Shown here: positions 25,422-33,553 of the stretch, one piece after another
Layout: each line of letters opens with the position of its first letter
Position numbering within the stretch: position 1 is the stretch's first letter
Assembly (NCBI GenBank): GCA_043747595.1
Contig: JAYTOX010000058.1
Location: forward strand, 37,189-101,188
Source: JADKIH01 sp043747595
GTDB taxonomy: Bacteria > Bacteroidota > Bacteroidia > AKYH767-A > 2013-40CM-41-45
Length of the DNA stretch: 64,000 nt
Direction of reading: 5' to 3'
Position numbers and translations under genes: made by a program
The notes under the pieces: model-generated
Database searches by the model: none
Seen by the model: the letters and a program-made list of their open reading frames with translations, nothing else
What the model was told of the DNA's origin: nothing

Positions 25422-26405
25422 CTAAAAAGTCATTGCAAGAGATGCAAAGCAAGTCTTTCCTGAATAGTTAATAAAATAAGAAGGATGGTATTTTCTTTTA
25501 TGAATAAGAGAAGTTGTTGGACTAGTAGCAGCTTCCTGCTCTCTATTTTGTTTTGCGCGATTGCAAATTTGTTTTGCGCAGAAATAACCGAGTAGACCAC
25601 CTGTAAAAACGTCGGACGACCAATGCTGATGTTCGATAATTCTTGAGACACCTACAAGCGATGCCAATGAATAAGAAATAATTGGGACTGCTTTTATTTC
25701 AGAATACTGAGTTGCAAAAACAGTAGCAATAGAAAATGCCGTTGCAGTATGACCGGAAGGAAATGCATCGAAATAAGAAGGAGGTAATTTTTCGTTTCTT
25801 TCAGTCCATTGTTTTATTGGACCACTCCATCTATGATCTCCATTGATATAAAAATCGAATGGCCTAGCTCTTCCGGTTGATAATTTTATTAAACGAGTCC
25901 AGATAGAAGATGTAATTAATGCTTCACCGAGTAATGCAGATGTTTCAATTCCTTTTTCGTTGTGAGAAAGTAAGCTATACCCAGCAAACAAGGCAGAAAG
26001 TCCCAAACCATAATTACCTCCAAGTTCAGTAAAGGAAGCATTGAATCGAGAGAATGACTGATGTTTATCTTTCACGGGACTAAAAAAATGATCGATGTTA
26101 CGATCTTTAAGAATAAGGATTGTTGTTGCCAAAGCCCCTGCCCCAATTCCAATTATCTGATTCTTCTGAAGATGTAAGGGAAAGGTTGCTTGTTTTACAA
26201 AATCTGTTTTTAATGATTTGAAAAAACGAGGATTATGAATGGCGTTCTTTTCGTGCTTCAGTTCAGAATTTCCAAGATCATAGCCGAACATATTTAAATG
26301 ACAAAAAGAGAGAATTAATGTCCAGCCAAAAAATCGAATTTTTAGGCTAGATATTATCTGCATTGGGCTAGATAAAAAAGAAAATAGAAGAGAATGTCTT
26401 TTCAA
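25422..26405 (-). CDS. PAP2-family phosphatase, paralogue with altered C-terminus
   Basis: The 327-residue protein shares layout and motifs with its downstream neighbour: STGRARP, FPSGHTATAF at 215 and HQHWSSDVFTGG with its His at 261. The N-terminus has a hydrophobic signal-like segment; the true start could be the ATG at 26405 or the one 14 codons later (26363). The last ~11 residues (KTCFASLAMTF) do not align with the neighbour's C-terminus and are coded by sequence resembling a dispersed bacterial repeat (CATTGCnAG...GCAAAGCAA), so the original 3' end seems to have been replaced. Substrate is unknown. Confidence 0.82.
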   Translation of the reverse strand: MKRHSLLFSFLSSPMQIISSLKIRFFGWTLILSFCHLNMFGYDLGNSELKHEKNAIHNPRFFKSLKTDFVKQATFPLHLQKNQIIGIGAGALATTILILKDRNIDHFFSPVKDKHQSFSRFNASFTELGGNYGLGLSALFAGYSLLSHNEKGIETSALLGEALITSSIWTRLIKLSTGRARPFDFYINGDHRWSGPIKQWTERNEKLPPSYFDAFPSGHTATAFSIATVFATQYSEIKAVPIISYSLASLVGVSRIIEHQHWSSDVFTGGLLGYFCAKQICNRAKQNREQEAATSPTTSLIHKRKYHPSYFINYSGKTCFASLAMTF

Positions 26406-26602
26406 AATGAATTTAACCTTTTGAATAAGGTTGTAAGATATGAGTATTCACCAAATGAAAGAATGAGAAGAATGTGAATTTTACACTCCACTATTTGATT
26501 ACTTAAGAAGTGTTCCTAAAATTTAGAGACAACGAAAAAAGTAACTATTAAGCAATAAGTGTATAAAAAAGGAATCCGAAAAAATACCTCAAAACAACTT
26601 TA

Positions 26603-27667
26603 TTAAAAGAACTTTGGCATCTTATTATTATGACGTGAACGCTGACCGCGCTTGATCATTGAGACATACGAAAAATTAATTTCGATACTACTTGTTGAGG
26701 CAGCTGATGTTGAAAGCGACGACACATTGCTATCGTATGAAATACCAAGACCTAACGTGTTATACTCAACTCTTGCATTCACCACGATTGCATCGTCCCA
26801 ACGATAAAATCCTCCGAGATAAAAATAGGCTTCTTTTTGATAATTGGTATAGCGTGATTTAAACTGAATCTTATTTTTAAATAATCCTCCAAACATAATT
26901 TCTTTCTGCGAGCCTTGCGACATAAAAATTGCTTTCGGTAAAATCCACATATAGGCATCGCGTGTTAACGCAATTTCTCCGGAAGAATGAATAGTAAGCT
27001 TGCGTTGAAGTGGCGATTCTTGCTTTAAAAAGAATGTAACATTTGGACTTCCAACATGCGACATAGCTGCTCCGATATTAAATGAATTTACTCCATCAGG
27101 AACATAAAAATAATTTAACCCTGCGTTGAAATCAAGATAAGAGAATTGTTGTAGCTGAATATTTTCAAAGCTCGAGGCAGTTGGATCGAATGCATCTCCA
27201 TTCCATTGTGAATCCCATGTTGCTTTAGTAAGGTCGATCGATTGTTGATTTAAACCTGCTTGAAATCCGACAGTAAGAAACTGATCATTTTGATCTGTGA
27301 GTGCTTGCGTGTATGAAAGTGAGCCTTCAAAAATTGTATTACTGTATCCGGCTAAACCTGCTTTGTCTTGATAGATCAACACACCTATTCCGAAATAATT
27401 ACTTCCGATCAAACCTTTTCCCAACGGTGCATCGGCGGAAATATGAAAAGTGGTATACCCTTCACCTAAACCTGACCATTGGCGGCGATACAAATTACTT
27501 ATGCGAGCCTTACCATCAAAAACGCCGGTGTTAGCAGGATTAACCACTAACGGCGCATTATAGAATTGAGAAAAATGGACATCCTGTGCAAGCATAGGTG
27601 TTGCAAACTGCAATGCTAAAGCAAATAGTACAACGATTATTTTTATGTCTTTCAAAATTCTTCGCAT
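26603..27667 (-). CDS. PorP/SprF family type IX secretion membrane protein
   Basis: The 354-residue protein has a signal peptide ending near MLAQ and the family opening QDVHFSQFYNAPLVVNPANTGVF, followed by DARISNLYRRQW-like and FGIGVLIYQDKAG-like segments and a beta-barrel repeat pattern. PorP/SprF proteins are outer-membrane barrels that work with T9SS and are usually coded beside the large type B cargo they anchor or help export. That arrangement holds here: it lies 17 bases after the PKD/type B T9SS gene on the same strand. This supports a cargo-specific partner role, by analogy with SprF and SprB. Confidence 0.9.
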   Translation of the reverse strand: MRRILKDIKIIVVLFALALQFATPMLAQDVHFSQFYNAPLVVNPANTGVFDGKARISNLYRRQWSGLGEGYTTFHISADAPLGKGLIGSNYFGIGVLIYQDKAGLAGYSNTIFEGSLSYTQALTDQNDQFLTVGFQAGLNQQSIDLTKATWDSQWNGDAFDPTASSFENIQLQQFSYLDFNAGLNYFYVPDGVNSFNIGAAMSHVGSPNVTFFLKQESPLQRKLTIHSSGEIALTRDAYMWILPKAIFMSQGSQKEIMFGGLFKNKIQFKSRYTNYQKEAYFYLGGFYRWDDAIVVNARVEYNTLGLGISYDSNVSSLSTSAASTSSIEINFSYVSMIKRGQRSRHNNKMPKFF

Positions 27668-27684
27668 TAAAAATTAGTACTTAC

Positions 27685-29757
27685 TTATCTTACTAAGGTT
27701 ACACTTCCTGTTTTACTTATTGTTTTACCATCAGAATAATTGATTGTTACAACATAAGTAAAAACACCCGGATTCAAATCTTTTCCTTTATAACTTCCAT
27801 CCCATCCAATCGACGGATTGTTAGTTTCAAATATTAGTTCTCCCCATCTATCATAAACTGAAAAACGAACACCATATAGATTATTTCCTCGTAAGAATAA
27901 ATAATCGTTGTGGCCATCGCCATTTGGAGAGAAAGAATTTGGAACAAAGAAATCGTTGTTATGCAAAATCGTAACTACTACTTGTCTTGTTGTTGTACAG
28001 CCGAAACCATCGGAGATTGTACAAATGTAAATTGTAGTTTCGAGTGGACTTGCAATTGGTGTTGGCGATGTAGCACTATCTAATCCAAGCGTCGGCGACC
28101 AACTGTATGTTAATCCTCCGCCTGCTGTCATCTGATAACTGCTTCCGAAAAACATAGAAGTATCGGGTCCAACAAAAGCCGTCGGAACACTTTCAATTCG
28201 TATGTAAGAATATTTTATTACTGTGTCAGAACCATATTGATTCGTGGCGATGAGCTGAACATCGTACAAACCATCGGTAGCATATTGTATTCCACCTGGA
28301 TTTTGTTGGCTGGAAGTATCAACGATTGCCCCCGGAAAATACCACGACCAAGAAGTAAAAGGTCCCCCGGCAATTATTTGTCCGGCAAAAGCAATTGAAA
28401 CGCGCGAACAAGCCTGAGTAATATTAGCAGTAAAATCTGCTTGAGGCAACGGGCAAACATTGGCAAGAATATAATTTGTTTTGGTTAATGAGTCGGTGCC
28501 ATATTGATTACCTACAGTAAGAGTTACAGAGTAAGTTCCGGGAGTTGCGTAGCATACCGTTGGATTAGCAGAAGTGCTGGTAGAAGGATTTCCACCGGGG
28601 AACGACCATAACCAAGAAGTAGCACCACCGGTTGAAAGATCGGTGAATGAAATACATTCTCTCTCACAAATAACAGAATCGCTTGCTACGAAATCAGGAT
28701 TTGGAGGCGTACAAGCATTTACAACCATGTAATTTAATTTTGTGGCAGTATCACTTCCGGCAGGACTAGAAACGATAAGCTGAACAGAATAAGTTCCGGG
28801 ATTTGCAAAAACAATATTAGTAGGATTTTGCGCCGATGATGTTCCGGGAGTTCCGCCGATAAAAGTCCAATTGTAATTAAGAGCTATAGTAGTTGTATCA
28901 GCAAAAAAATTAACAGAACCGCCGGCACATATTACAGTATCGCTTGCAGTGAAATCGGCGATCGGTGTTGTTAAGCTTGCTAATAAAATACTATCGATTG
29001 CTACAGATGGATTGCTGATTCCAGCACCCAATCCAAGATTCTTCCAACGAAAGCCAATTTTAACAGCAGGATTATTATTAGCAGATGTAGGCAAAGCAAT
29101 AGTGTATAACGACCATTTAAAGATGGTAGTATCACTAGCACAAAAAGCAGTTCTTGGTAATTCTGCAAGAGTAGTCCAAGCGCTTCCGTTGTAATACTCT
29201 ACAAATGTATTGTCATTATTACTTCCCGGCTCATCTAATTTTCCTAACAAATAATTGAAGTTAAGGACGAGCGATGAAACTCCAATGCAATTTATCACCG
29301 GCGATTCAACACGTTTTTCTGTTACTTCAGTAAGCATGAATCCACCCGGATCGTAGATAGCACCGCAATCGCCATACGGACAACTAATCGCGGCCGTGGT
29401 ACTATTTTCAGAACCAAAAACATTTCCAATATGTAGCGATCTTTTTGTTTGCGCAGCATTGGTTTTGCAACCTTTTACAGCACAATTACCTGAAGTTTGT
29501 CCGGGTTCCGTGGCACTGATAAACCACTCATTGGCTTTGGTACCTTGAGTTCCGATCGGGCTCACGCTCCAAACACCACCCGAAGATGGACTCAAATAAC
29601 CGGCAGCGATAGCACCGGAATCGCAGATACCAGATGTTGACCCAAAATCATCGAAGAAAATGGGAGTTTGTGCATTGGCCTTCACTCCACAAAAGATGGA
29701 AATGATTGCGATAACGATGTTTCGGTAAAGTTTACCGGTAAAGTATTGGTGATCCAT
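27685..29757 (-). CDS. PKD-repeat surface protein with gliding-type (type B) T9SS C-terminal domain
   Basis: The 690-residue protein has a signal segment (IVIAIISIFCGVKANAQ) and an N-terminal ~250-residue lectin/jelly-roll-like region. Three PKD domains follow at about 265-345, 352-432 and 435-520, each with an ADFTAS or PDFVAS start and a WxFPGG-type core. Then come an Ig-like segment and a C-terminal domain starting FFVPNSFSPNGDGHNDYL and ending in a DLNPGVFTYVVTI strand. The last part is the type B (CHU_C/gliding motility-associated) sorting signal. It is probably a surface adhesin exported by T9SS with the adjacent PorP/SprF protein. Confidence 0.9.
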   Translation of the reverse strand: MDHQYFTGKLYRNIVIAIISIFCGVKANAQTPIFFDDFGSTSGICDSGAIAAGYLSPSSGGVWSVSPIGTQGTKANEWFISATEPGQTSGNCAVKGCKTNAAQTKRSLHIGNVFGSENSTTAAISCPYGDCGAIYDPGGFMLTEVTEKRVESPVINCIGVSSLVLNFNYLLGKLDEPGSNNDNTFVEYYNGSAWTTLAELPRTAFCASDTTIFKWSLYTIALPTSANNNPAVKIGFRWKNLGLGAGISNPSVAIDSILLASLTTPIADFTASDTVICAGGSVNFFADTTTIALNYNWTFIGGTPGTSSAQNPTNIVFANPGTYSVQLIVSSPAGSDTATKLNYMVVNACTPPNPDFVASDSVICERECISFTDLSTGGATSWLWSFPGGNPSTSTSANPTVCYATPGTYSVTLTVGNQYGTDSLTKTNYILANVCPLPQADFTANITQACSRVSIAFAGQIIAGGPFTSWSWYFPGAIVDTSSQQNPGGIQYATDGLYDVQLIATNQYGSDTVIKYSYIRIESVPTAFVGPDTSMFFGSSYQMTAGGGLTYSWSPTLGLDSATSPTPIASPLETTIYICTISDGFGCTTTRQVVVTILHNNDFFVPNSFSPNGDGHNDYLFLRGNNLYGVRFSVYDRWGELIFETNNPSIGWDGSYKGKDLNPGVFTYVVTINYSDGKTISKTGSVTLVR

Positions 29758-29807
29758 ACGATTTTAAAAGCGAACCAATTTACACTTATTTTGGAAATTT
29801 CTCAACT

Positions 29808-30719
29808 TCACTTTTTATAAAGATCGGCAAATAAATAAAGGTTAAAATCCGCTTTTTGAGCTGCTTTACTTATTTCTTGTCTGATCTCCTCTTTATTTAT
29901 GTCTTTCATTCGATGACGACGAATTAAATGATAGGCCTTTTCGGCCAGCAAATAATTTTTTCTATCATTTTTTGAAAGTATATGTCCGTGGTTATTGATC
30001 TGATTTATTAGTTCTTCAACACCATTAAATTGTGACGCTACTGTTTTAATTACTGGAACATTCCAATCATCCTTCATTTGCTGATGCATCATTTTTTGGA
30101 GATTGTTAACTAACGTATCGGCACCTTCACGGTCAGCTTTATTGACCACGAAGATATCTGCAATTTCCATTATGCCCGATTTAAGTGTTTGCACTTCATC
30201 GCCCGATTCAGGAACCATCACTACAACAGTAGTGTCGGCCAATCCTGCAATTTCAACTTCCGACTGACCAACACCGACAGTTTCTACAATGACCATGTCG
30301 AAATTAGCGGCACAAAGTACATCTGTTATTTCAATAATTTTTTCTGAAAGTCCGCCGAGCGATCCTCTGGTGGCTAATGAGCGAATGAATACGTTATTAT
30401 TATTGAAATGTTCCGCCATTCTTAAGCGATCGCCAAGGAGAGAACCAAAGTTAAAAGGCGACGTTGGGTCAACCGCTACGATGGCCACATTTTTATTCTC
30501 TTTTTCGGTAAGTACACGAAGTAAAGCGTTGATGAGCGTACTTTTCCCGGCTCCGGGAGGCCCGGTAATACCGACCACAGGTATATTTTTACGTTGAATA
30601 TTTTTAAGAATAGTTTCCCAACCTTCCAATTCATTTTCCACAATAGTAATAGCACGAGCGATTGCTTTTCGGTCGCCTGAATCCAATGCACTAAGAAAGC
30701 TTTTGTAATCTTCGTTCAA
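29808..30719 (-). CDS. meaB: Methylmalonyl-CoA mutase-associated GTPase MeaB
   Basis: MeaB is a G3E-family GTPase that loads and protects the adenosylcobalamin cofactor of methylmalonyl-CoA mutase. The 303-residue protein has the P-loop GPPGAGKS at 53-60, VDPTSPFNFGSLLGDR, ETVGVGQSEVEIAGLAD and the NKADREGAD guanine-specificity motif. The mutase genes are not in the window, so its partner must be elsewhere. The name ArgK sometimes used for this family reflects an older, disputed kinase assignment. Confidence 0.93.
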   Translation of the reverse strand: MNEDYKSFLSALDSGDRKAIARAITIVENELEGWETILKNIQRKNIPVVGITGPPGAGKSTLINALLRVLTEKENKNVAIVAVDPTSPFNFGSLLGDRLRMAEHFNNNNVFIRSLATRGSLGGLSEKIIEITDVLCAANFDMVIVETVGVGQSEVEIAGLADTTVVVMVPESGDEVQTLKSGIMEIADIFVVNKADREGADTLVNNLQKMMHQQMKDDWNVPVIKTVASQFNGVEELINQINNHGHILSKNDRKNYLLAEKAYHLIRRHRMKDINKEEIRQEISKAAQKADFNLYLFADLYKK

Positions 30720-30822
30720 GTAAATGGTATTTAGAGCAAAGAAACAAGAATCATTGAGAAATCAAAAGTGTTTTTATTGAAGAGATTGGTACAAGAAGGG
30801 TGAAGTAAGAAAAAATAACCCA

Positions 30823-31377
30823 TCACTCCATCTTTATCAATCTCTTTCTAAAAATATTTTTATCAGAAATTGCTTCGATAAAATAATTGCCCGAAGGAAG
30901 AAAACCAACATCAATCGTTTCATTTCCATTTACTTTTTTGGAATAAACTAGCGCTCCTAATTCATTGTACAATTTTAATAAAATGTTTATTGGATAAACC
31001 GAATGAACCGACAATTCTTTCGTAATTGGATTCGGGTAAAATTGAATAGACTTATCATCAGATTCCTGTTCTTGAATTCCCGTTGAAAGTGAATCGCAAA
31101 TACTTCCTATGACCGGGCCAAGGTTGTAGTTGACCATGTTTGGTAAACTTTGAATTGTCCGACCATTTCCTAAATCAAAATAAGATTGTTGGTAATTGCA
31201 ATTTACTCCCAAATTATCAGGAGTTAAAATTACATCCATGTGGTGAGTGTAATAAGTATTTGAAAAGGGCCCTTGGAAATTATCTCCCTTAGTTAAATAA
31301 ATTCGATCATCAGGGCCTAATAGTATTTCTCCGCTAACGACGGATTTGCCACTCCCACTGCTTCGACGTTCCGATAG
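30823..31377 (-). pseudogene. 3' fragment of a T9SS-exported protein, cut off at a REP palindrome
   Basis: The open frame runs 185 codons from 31377 to the stop at 30823 and ends with a T9SS type A domain (IQFYPNPITKELSV ... LPSGNYFIEAIS). An ATG exists at 31239, but the coding pattern continues upstream of it in the same frame (SGEILLGPDDRIYLTKGDN, then NTYYTHHMDV). This resembles the LxPDGKIY ... LGxxCNYxxxYFDL region of large secreted Bacteroidota proteins. It then meets a stop (31378-31380) inside a REP palindrome at 31360-31397. The 5' part was not found beyond the repeat island, so the gene appears truncated by repeat insertion or rearrangement. Whether the remnant is translated is unknown. 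Confidence 0.75.
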
Positions 31378-31742
31378 CTATCGGAATCGTCCGTTGCATT
31401 AATAGTAAAACAGATTCAAGCTTGTACAAAATCTGTAAATCCCGCCGCGGACATTCGTCCGCAATAAATAACTCAACGCTTTTCCTTAGTGATTAAATTT
31501 TAAAATAGTTACTCTCATTCCTTGCTAGCGACGGAAATTGTAACTCCAACTGCTTCGACATTCCGATACCTGATGCGACCAACTTCACTCAAACTTTTAC
31601 TATTATCCAATAAAATAAATCCCCAGACTGCTTCGACGTTCCGATAGCTATCGGAATCGTCCATTGTTTTAAGTCGTGGATATTCATCCACTATTCAAAG
31701 CTCATCGTCTTACAAATAACAATTAAATTTGATAAGGTGTAA
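31342..31742. repeat. REP palindrome cluster on the 3' side of the RAYT gene
   Basis: Full palindromes lie at 31360-31397 and 31630-31666; a half copy begins at 31552. The three are preceded by related sequence of the pattern GCTArCGACGG-A-TT at about 31333, 31524 and before 31630 (weak). Further hairpins follow: ACAGATT/AATCTGT (about 31410-31437), GCGGACATTCGTCCGC (about 31447-31462) and GTGGATATTCATCCAC (about 31676-31691). No gene was accepted. Confidence 0.85.
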
Positions 31743-32336
31743 TCATGTATTAAAAAAATTCCTGCTCGACACGGTAGTAACAGGCGGTGTAAGACAATCA
31801 ATTTCTAGAACATTAGGTAGGCCATAGTAATTACGAGCCGAGCTAAATAAGTAATCCTGTTCATTGTAAACAATTTTATCTACTACCGGATTTCGGTGGA
31901 TATAATTCAGTTTCTGCCATGTTACCCGTTCGGTGTACAGTTCAATTGCATGATTTTTATCTTGCCAAATTTTATGGTTTCTGTTTTTGGGATGTATTTT
32001 ACCGGCATAAGCAAATTTGTCCAGTAGCCATTCCCTGCGACTCTCCGCTTCGTTCTCAATTACAAGAACTGCATTTTTTGAGGTATGCCGTTTGAAATCC
32101 CTTACTACATGGTCGAGATCGAACGGCATTTTAGTGTTGGCTATTAGGTGCAAGTGACTTGGCATTAAACACCAGCCGAAAATATTTAGCCCTTTATTTT
32201 CTTGGCAATAGTTCAATGAGTCAACGATGAGTTGTTTTTGGTTTACACGAGTAAAAAGATCGATCCAATCAACAACTGTCATCGTCATGAAATAAGTTTT
32301 GTCTTTGCGAATGTTATAATGAAGCCCTCTTGACAT
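31743..32336 (-). mobile_element. REP-associated tyrosine transposase (RAYT, IS200-like Y1 family)
   Basis: The 197-residue protein belongs to the Y1 transposase superfamily (PF01797). The HUH metal motif is HLH (H61 and H63 in CLMPSHLHLIA), and the likely nucleophile is Y145 in LNYIHRNPV, the RAYT hallmark. The N-terminus RKDKTYFMTMTVVDW is also typical, as is YLFSSARNYYG near the end. The ATG at 32336 was chosen since the family starts there. RAYTs are single-copy domesticated transposases thought to spread REP palindromes by nicking and rejoining single strands. Here palindromes in opposite orientation flank it (31630-31666 and 32542-32578), as in a REPtron. All key residues are intact, so it may be active. 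Confidence 0.92.
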
Positions 32337-32774
32337 GATAAAATTAATTTTGTCAAAAATAATAGTAAGCAATTCGCCGATCAATGATCATTTCTGTTTC
32401 AACCTTATAATTTCCATCTTTAATTAGTGAAATTGGCTGGCAAAGGTTTTTTAAAAGTGTAGCGATTGCTTCGAACGAACTGATGTATGCATTTAAATAC
32501 GATGAGCTTTGAAGAGTGGATGAACATCCACAGCTAAAATACAACGGACGATTCCGATAGCTATCGGAACGTCGAAGCGACGCAAGATTTATCAGCTTTG
32601 AGATTGCTTCGCACGAATAGATGTACGTGTACAAATACGATGAGCTTTGAAGGGTGGATGAATATCCACAGTTAAATACGACGGACGAATGTTCATCATA
32701 GCAAGCTCACCAATCACAACTTACCTCTCACTAAAAATAACTAAAACGAATTATTCAGTAACCATTATTAATTA
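32337..32774. repeat. REP palindrome and duplicated 87-base module on the 5' side of the RAYT gene
   Basis: An inverted copy of the palindrome lies at 32542-32578. Two direct copies of an ~87-base module (32464-32550 and 32602-32687, clearly similar over their length) each contain GATTGCTTCG, ACGATGAGCTTTGAAG, a hairpin of the GTGGATGAAnATCCAC type and CGACGGACG or CAACGGACG. Heptad-type sequence (CACCAATCACAACTTACC, about 32708-32737) borders the next gene. A 93-codon open frame across this region is composed of repeats and was rejected. Confidence 0.85.
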
Positions 32775-33533
32775 TTAATTGCCCCTCCAGTGTTCCCTCA
32801 GTTTTTTATATTTCAAAAAAGTTGAGTATGCAGAAATGCGAGCAATTGTAAATCCTGCCCCGCCATCTAAAAACCCAAAATGAACTATGTAATGATGCAG
32901 AAATTTAGCAATGGGATTCAATATCAATTTATACAACGGCGCCTTTTTCTTTAAATCGAAATATGCTTTTGCTGCTATGGTAGTAAAATATTCTGCTTGT
33001 TTGTAATGCTCTTCTACTGTATAGTAACTATAATGCAATAGATCACCTTTTAATTTTCCTATTGAATCGTTAGCTGCGTTCAATTCATACTTGTCGTGCG
33101 GATTTATTCCTTTCCACTCCCCTTTTCTACTGTCGAACAATCGCAATTTTGTATCGGGATACCATCCACTATGATGAATCCATTTACCACAATAATTAGT
33201 AAGGCGATTCATTGTGTAACCCGTTTTTTCAAAATTATTTTTTACTTCAATAATTGAATTGATCAATGTAAAATTCAATTCTTCATCGGCATCTAGTGAA
33301 AGTACGTAAGGAAATTTTGCTTGAGTAATGGCCCAATTTTTTTGTTGCAGGTGCCCTTCAAATGTATGCTCAATAAAACGAGCACCTTTTGCCACACAAA
33401 TATCTTTTGTTTTGTCTTTACTGAATGAATCAACAACCACTATATCATCGGCAACCAATCGAACGCTATCCAGACAACGACCAATATTTCGTTCTTCATT
33501 GAAAGTAATAATAACAACAGAAAGTTTGATCAT
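32775..33533 (-). CDS. Glycosyltransferase family 2, lipopolysaccharide-core type
   Basis: The 252-residue GT-A enzyme opens with LSVVIITFNEERNIGRCLDSV, has the metal-binding SLDADEEL near residue 80 and the NRLTNYCGKWIHHSGWYPDTKLRLFD region seen in WaaE/KdtX-like beta-glycosyltransferases. It probably adds a sugar to lipopolysaccharide core or a related glycan at the inner face of the inner membrane. It is 20 bases downstream of an O-antigen ligase-like gene, which supports a surface-glycan role. Donor and acceptor cannot be read from sequence. Confidence 0.88.
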   Translation of the reverse strand: MIKLSVVIITFNEERNIGRCLDSVRLVADDIVVVDSFSKDKTKDICVAKGARFIEHTFEGHLQQKNWAITQAKFPYVLSLDADEELNFTLINSIIEVKNNFEKTGYTMNRLTNYCGKWIHHSGWYPDTKLRLFDSRKGEWKGINPHDKYELNAANDSIGKLKGDLLHYSYYTVEEHYKQAEYFTTIAAKAYFDLKKKAPLYKLILNPIAKFLHHYIVHFGFLDGGAGFTIARISAYSTFLKYKKLREHWRGN

Positions 33534-33553
33534 AGGTATTTCAAAAATATATT

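Noticed and set aside
32353..32634. 93-codon minus-strand open frame upstream of the RAYT
   Set aside because: It runs through the duplicated 87-base repeat modules and the inverted palindrome.
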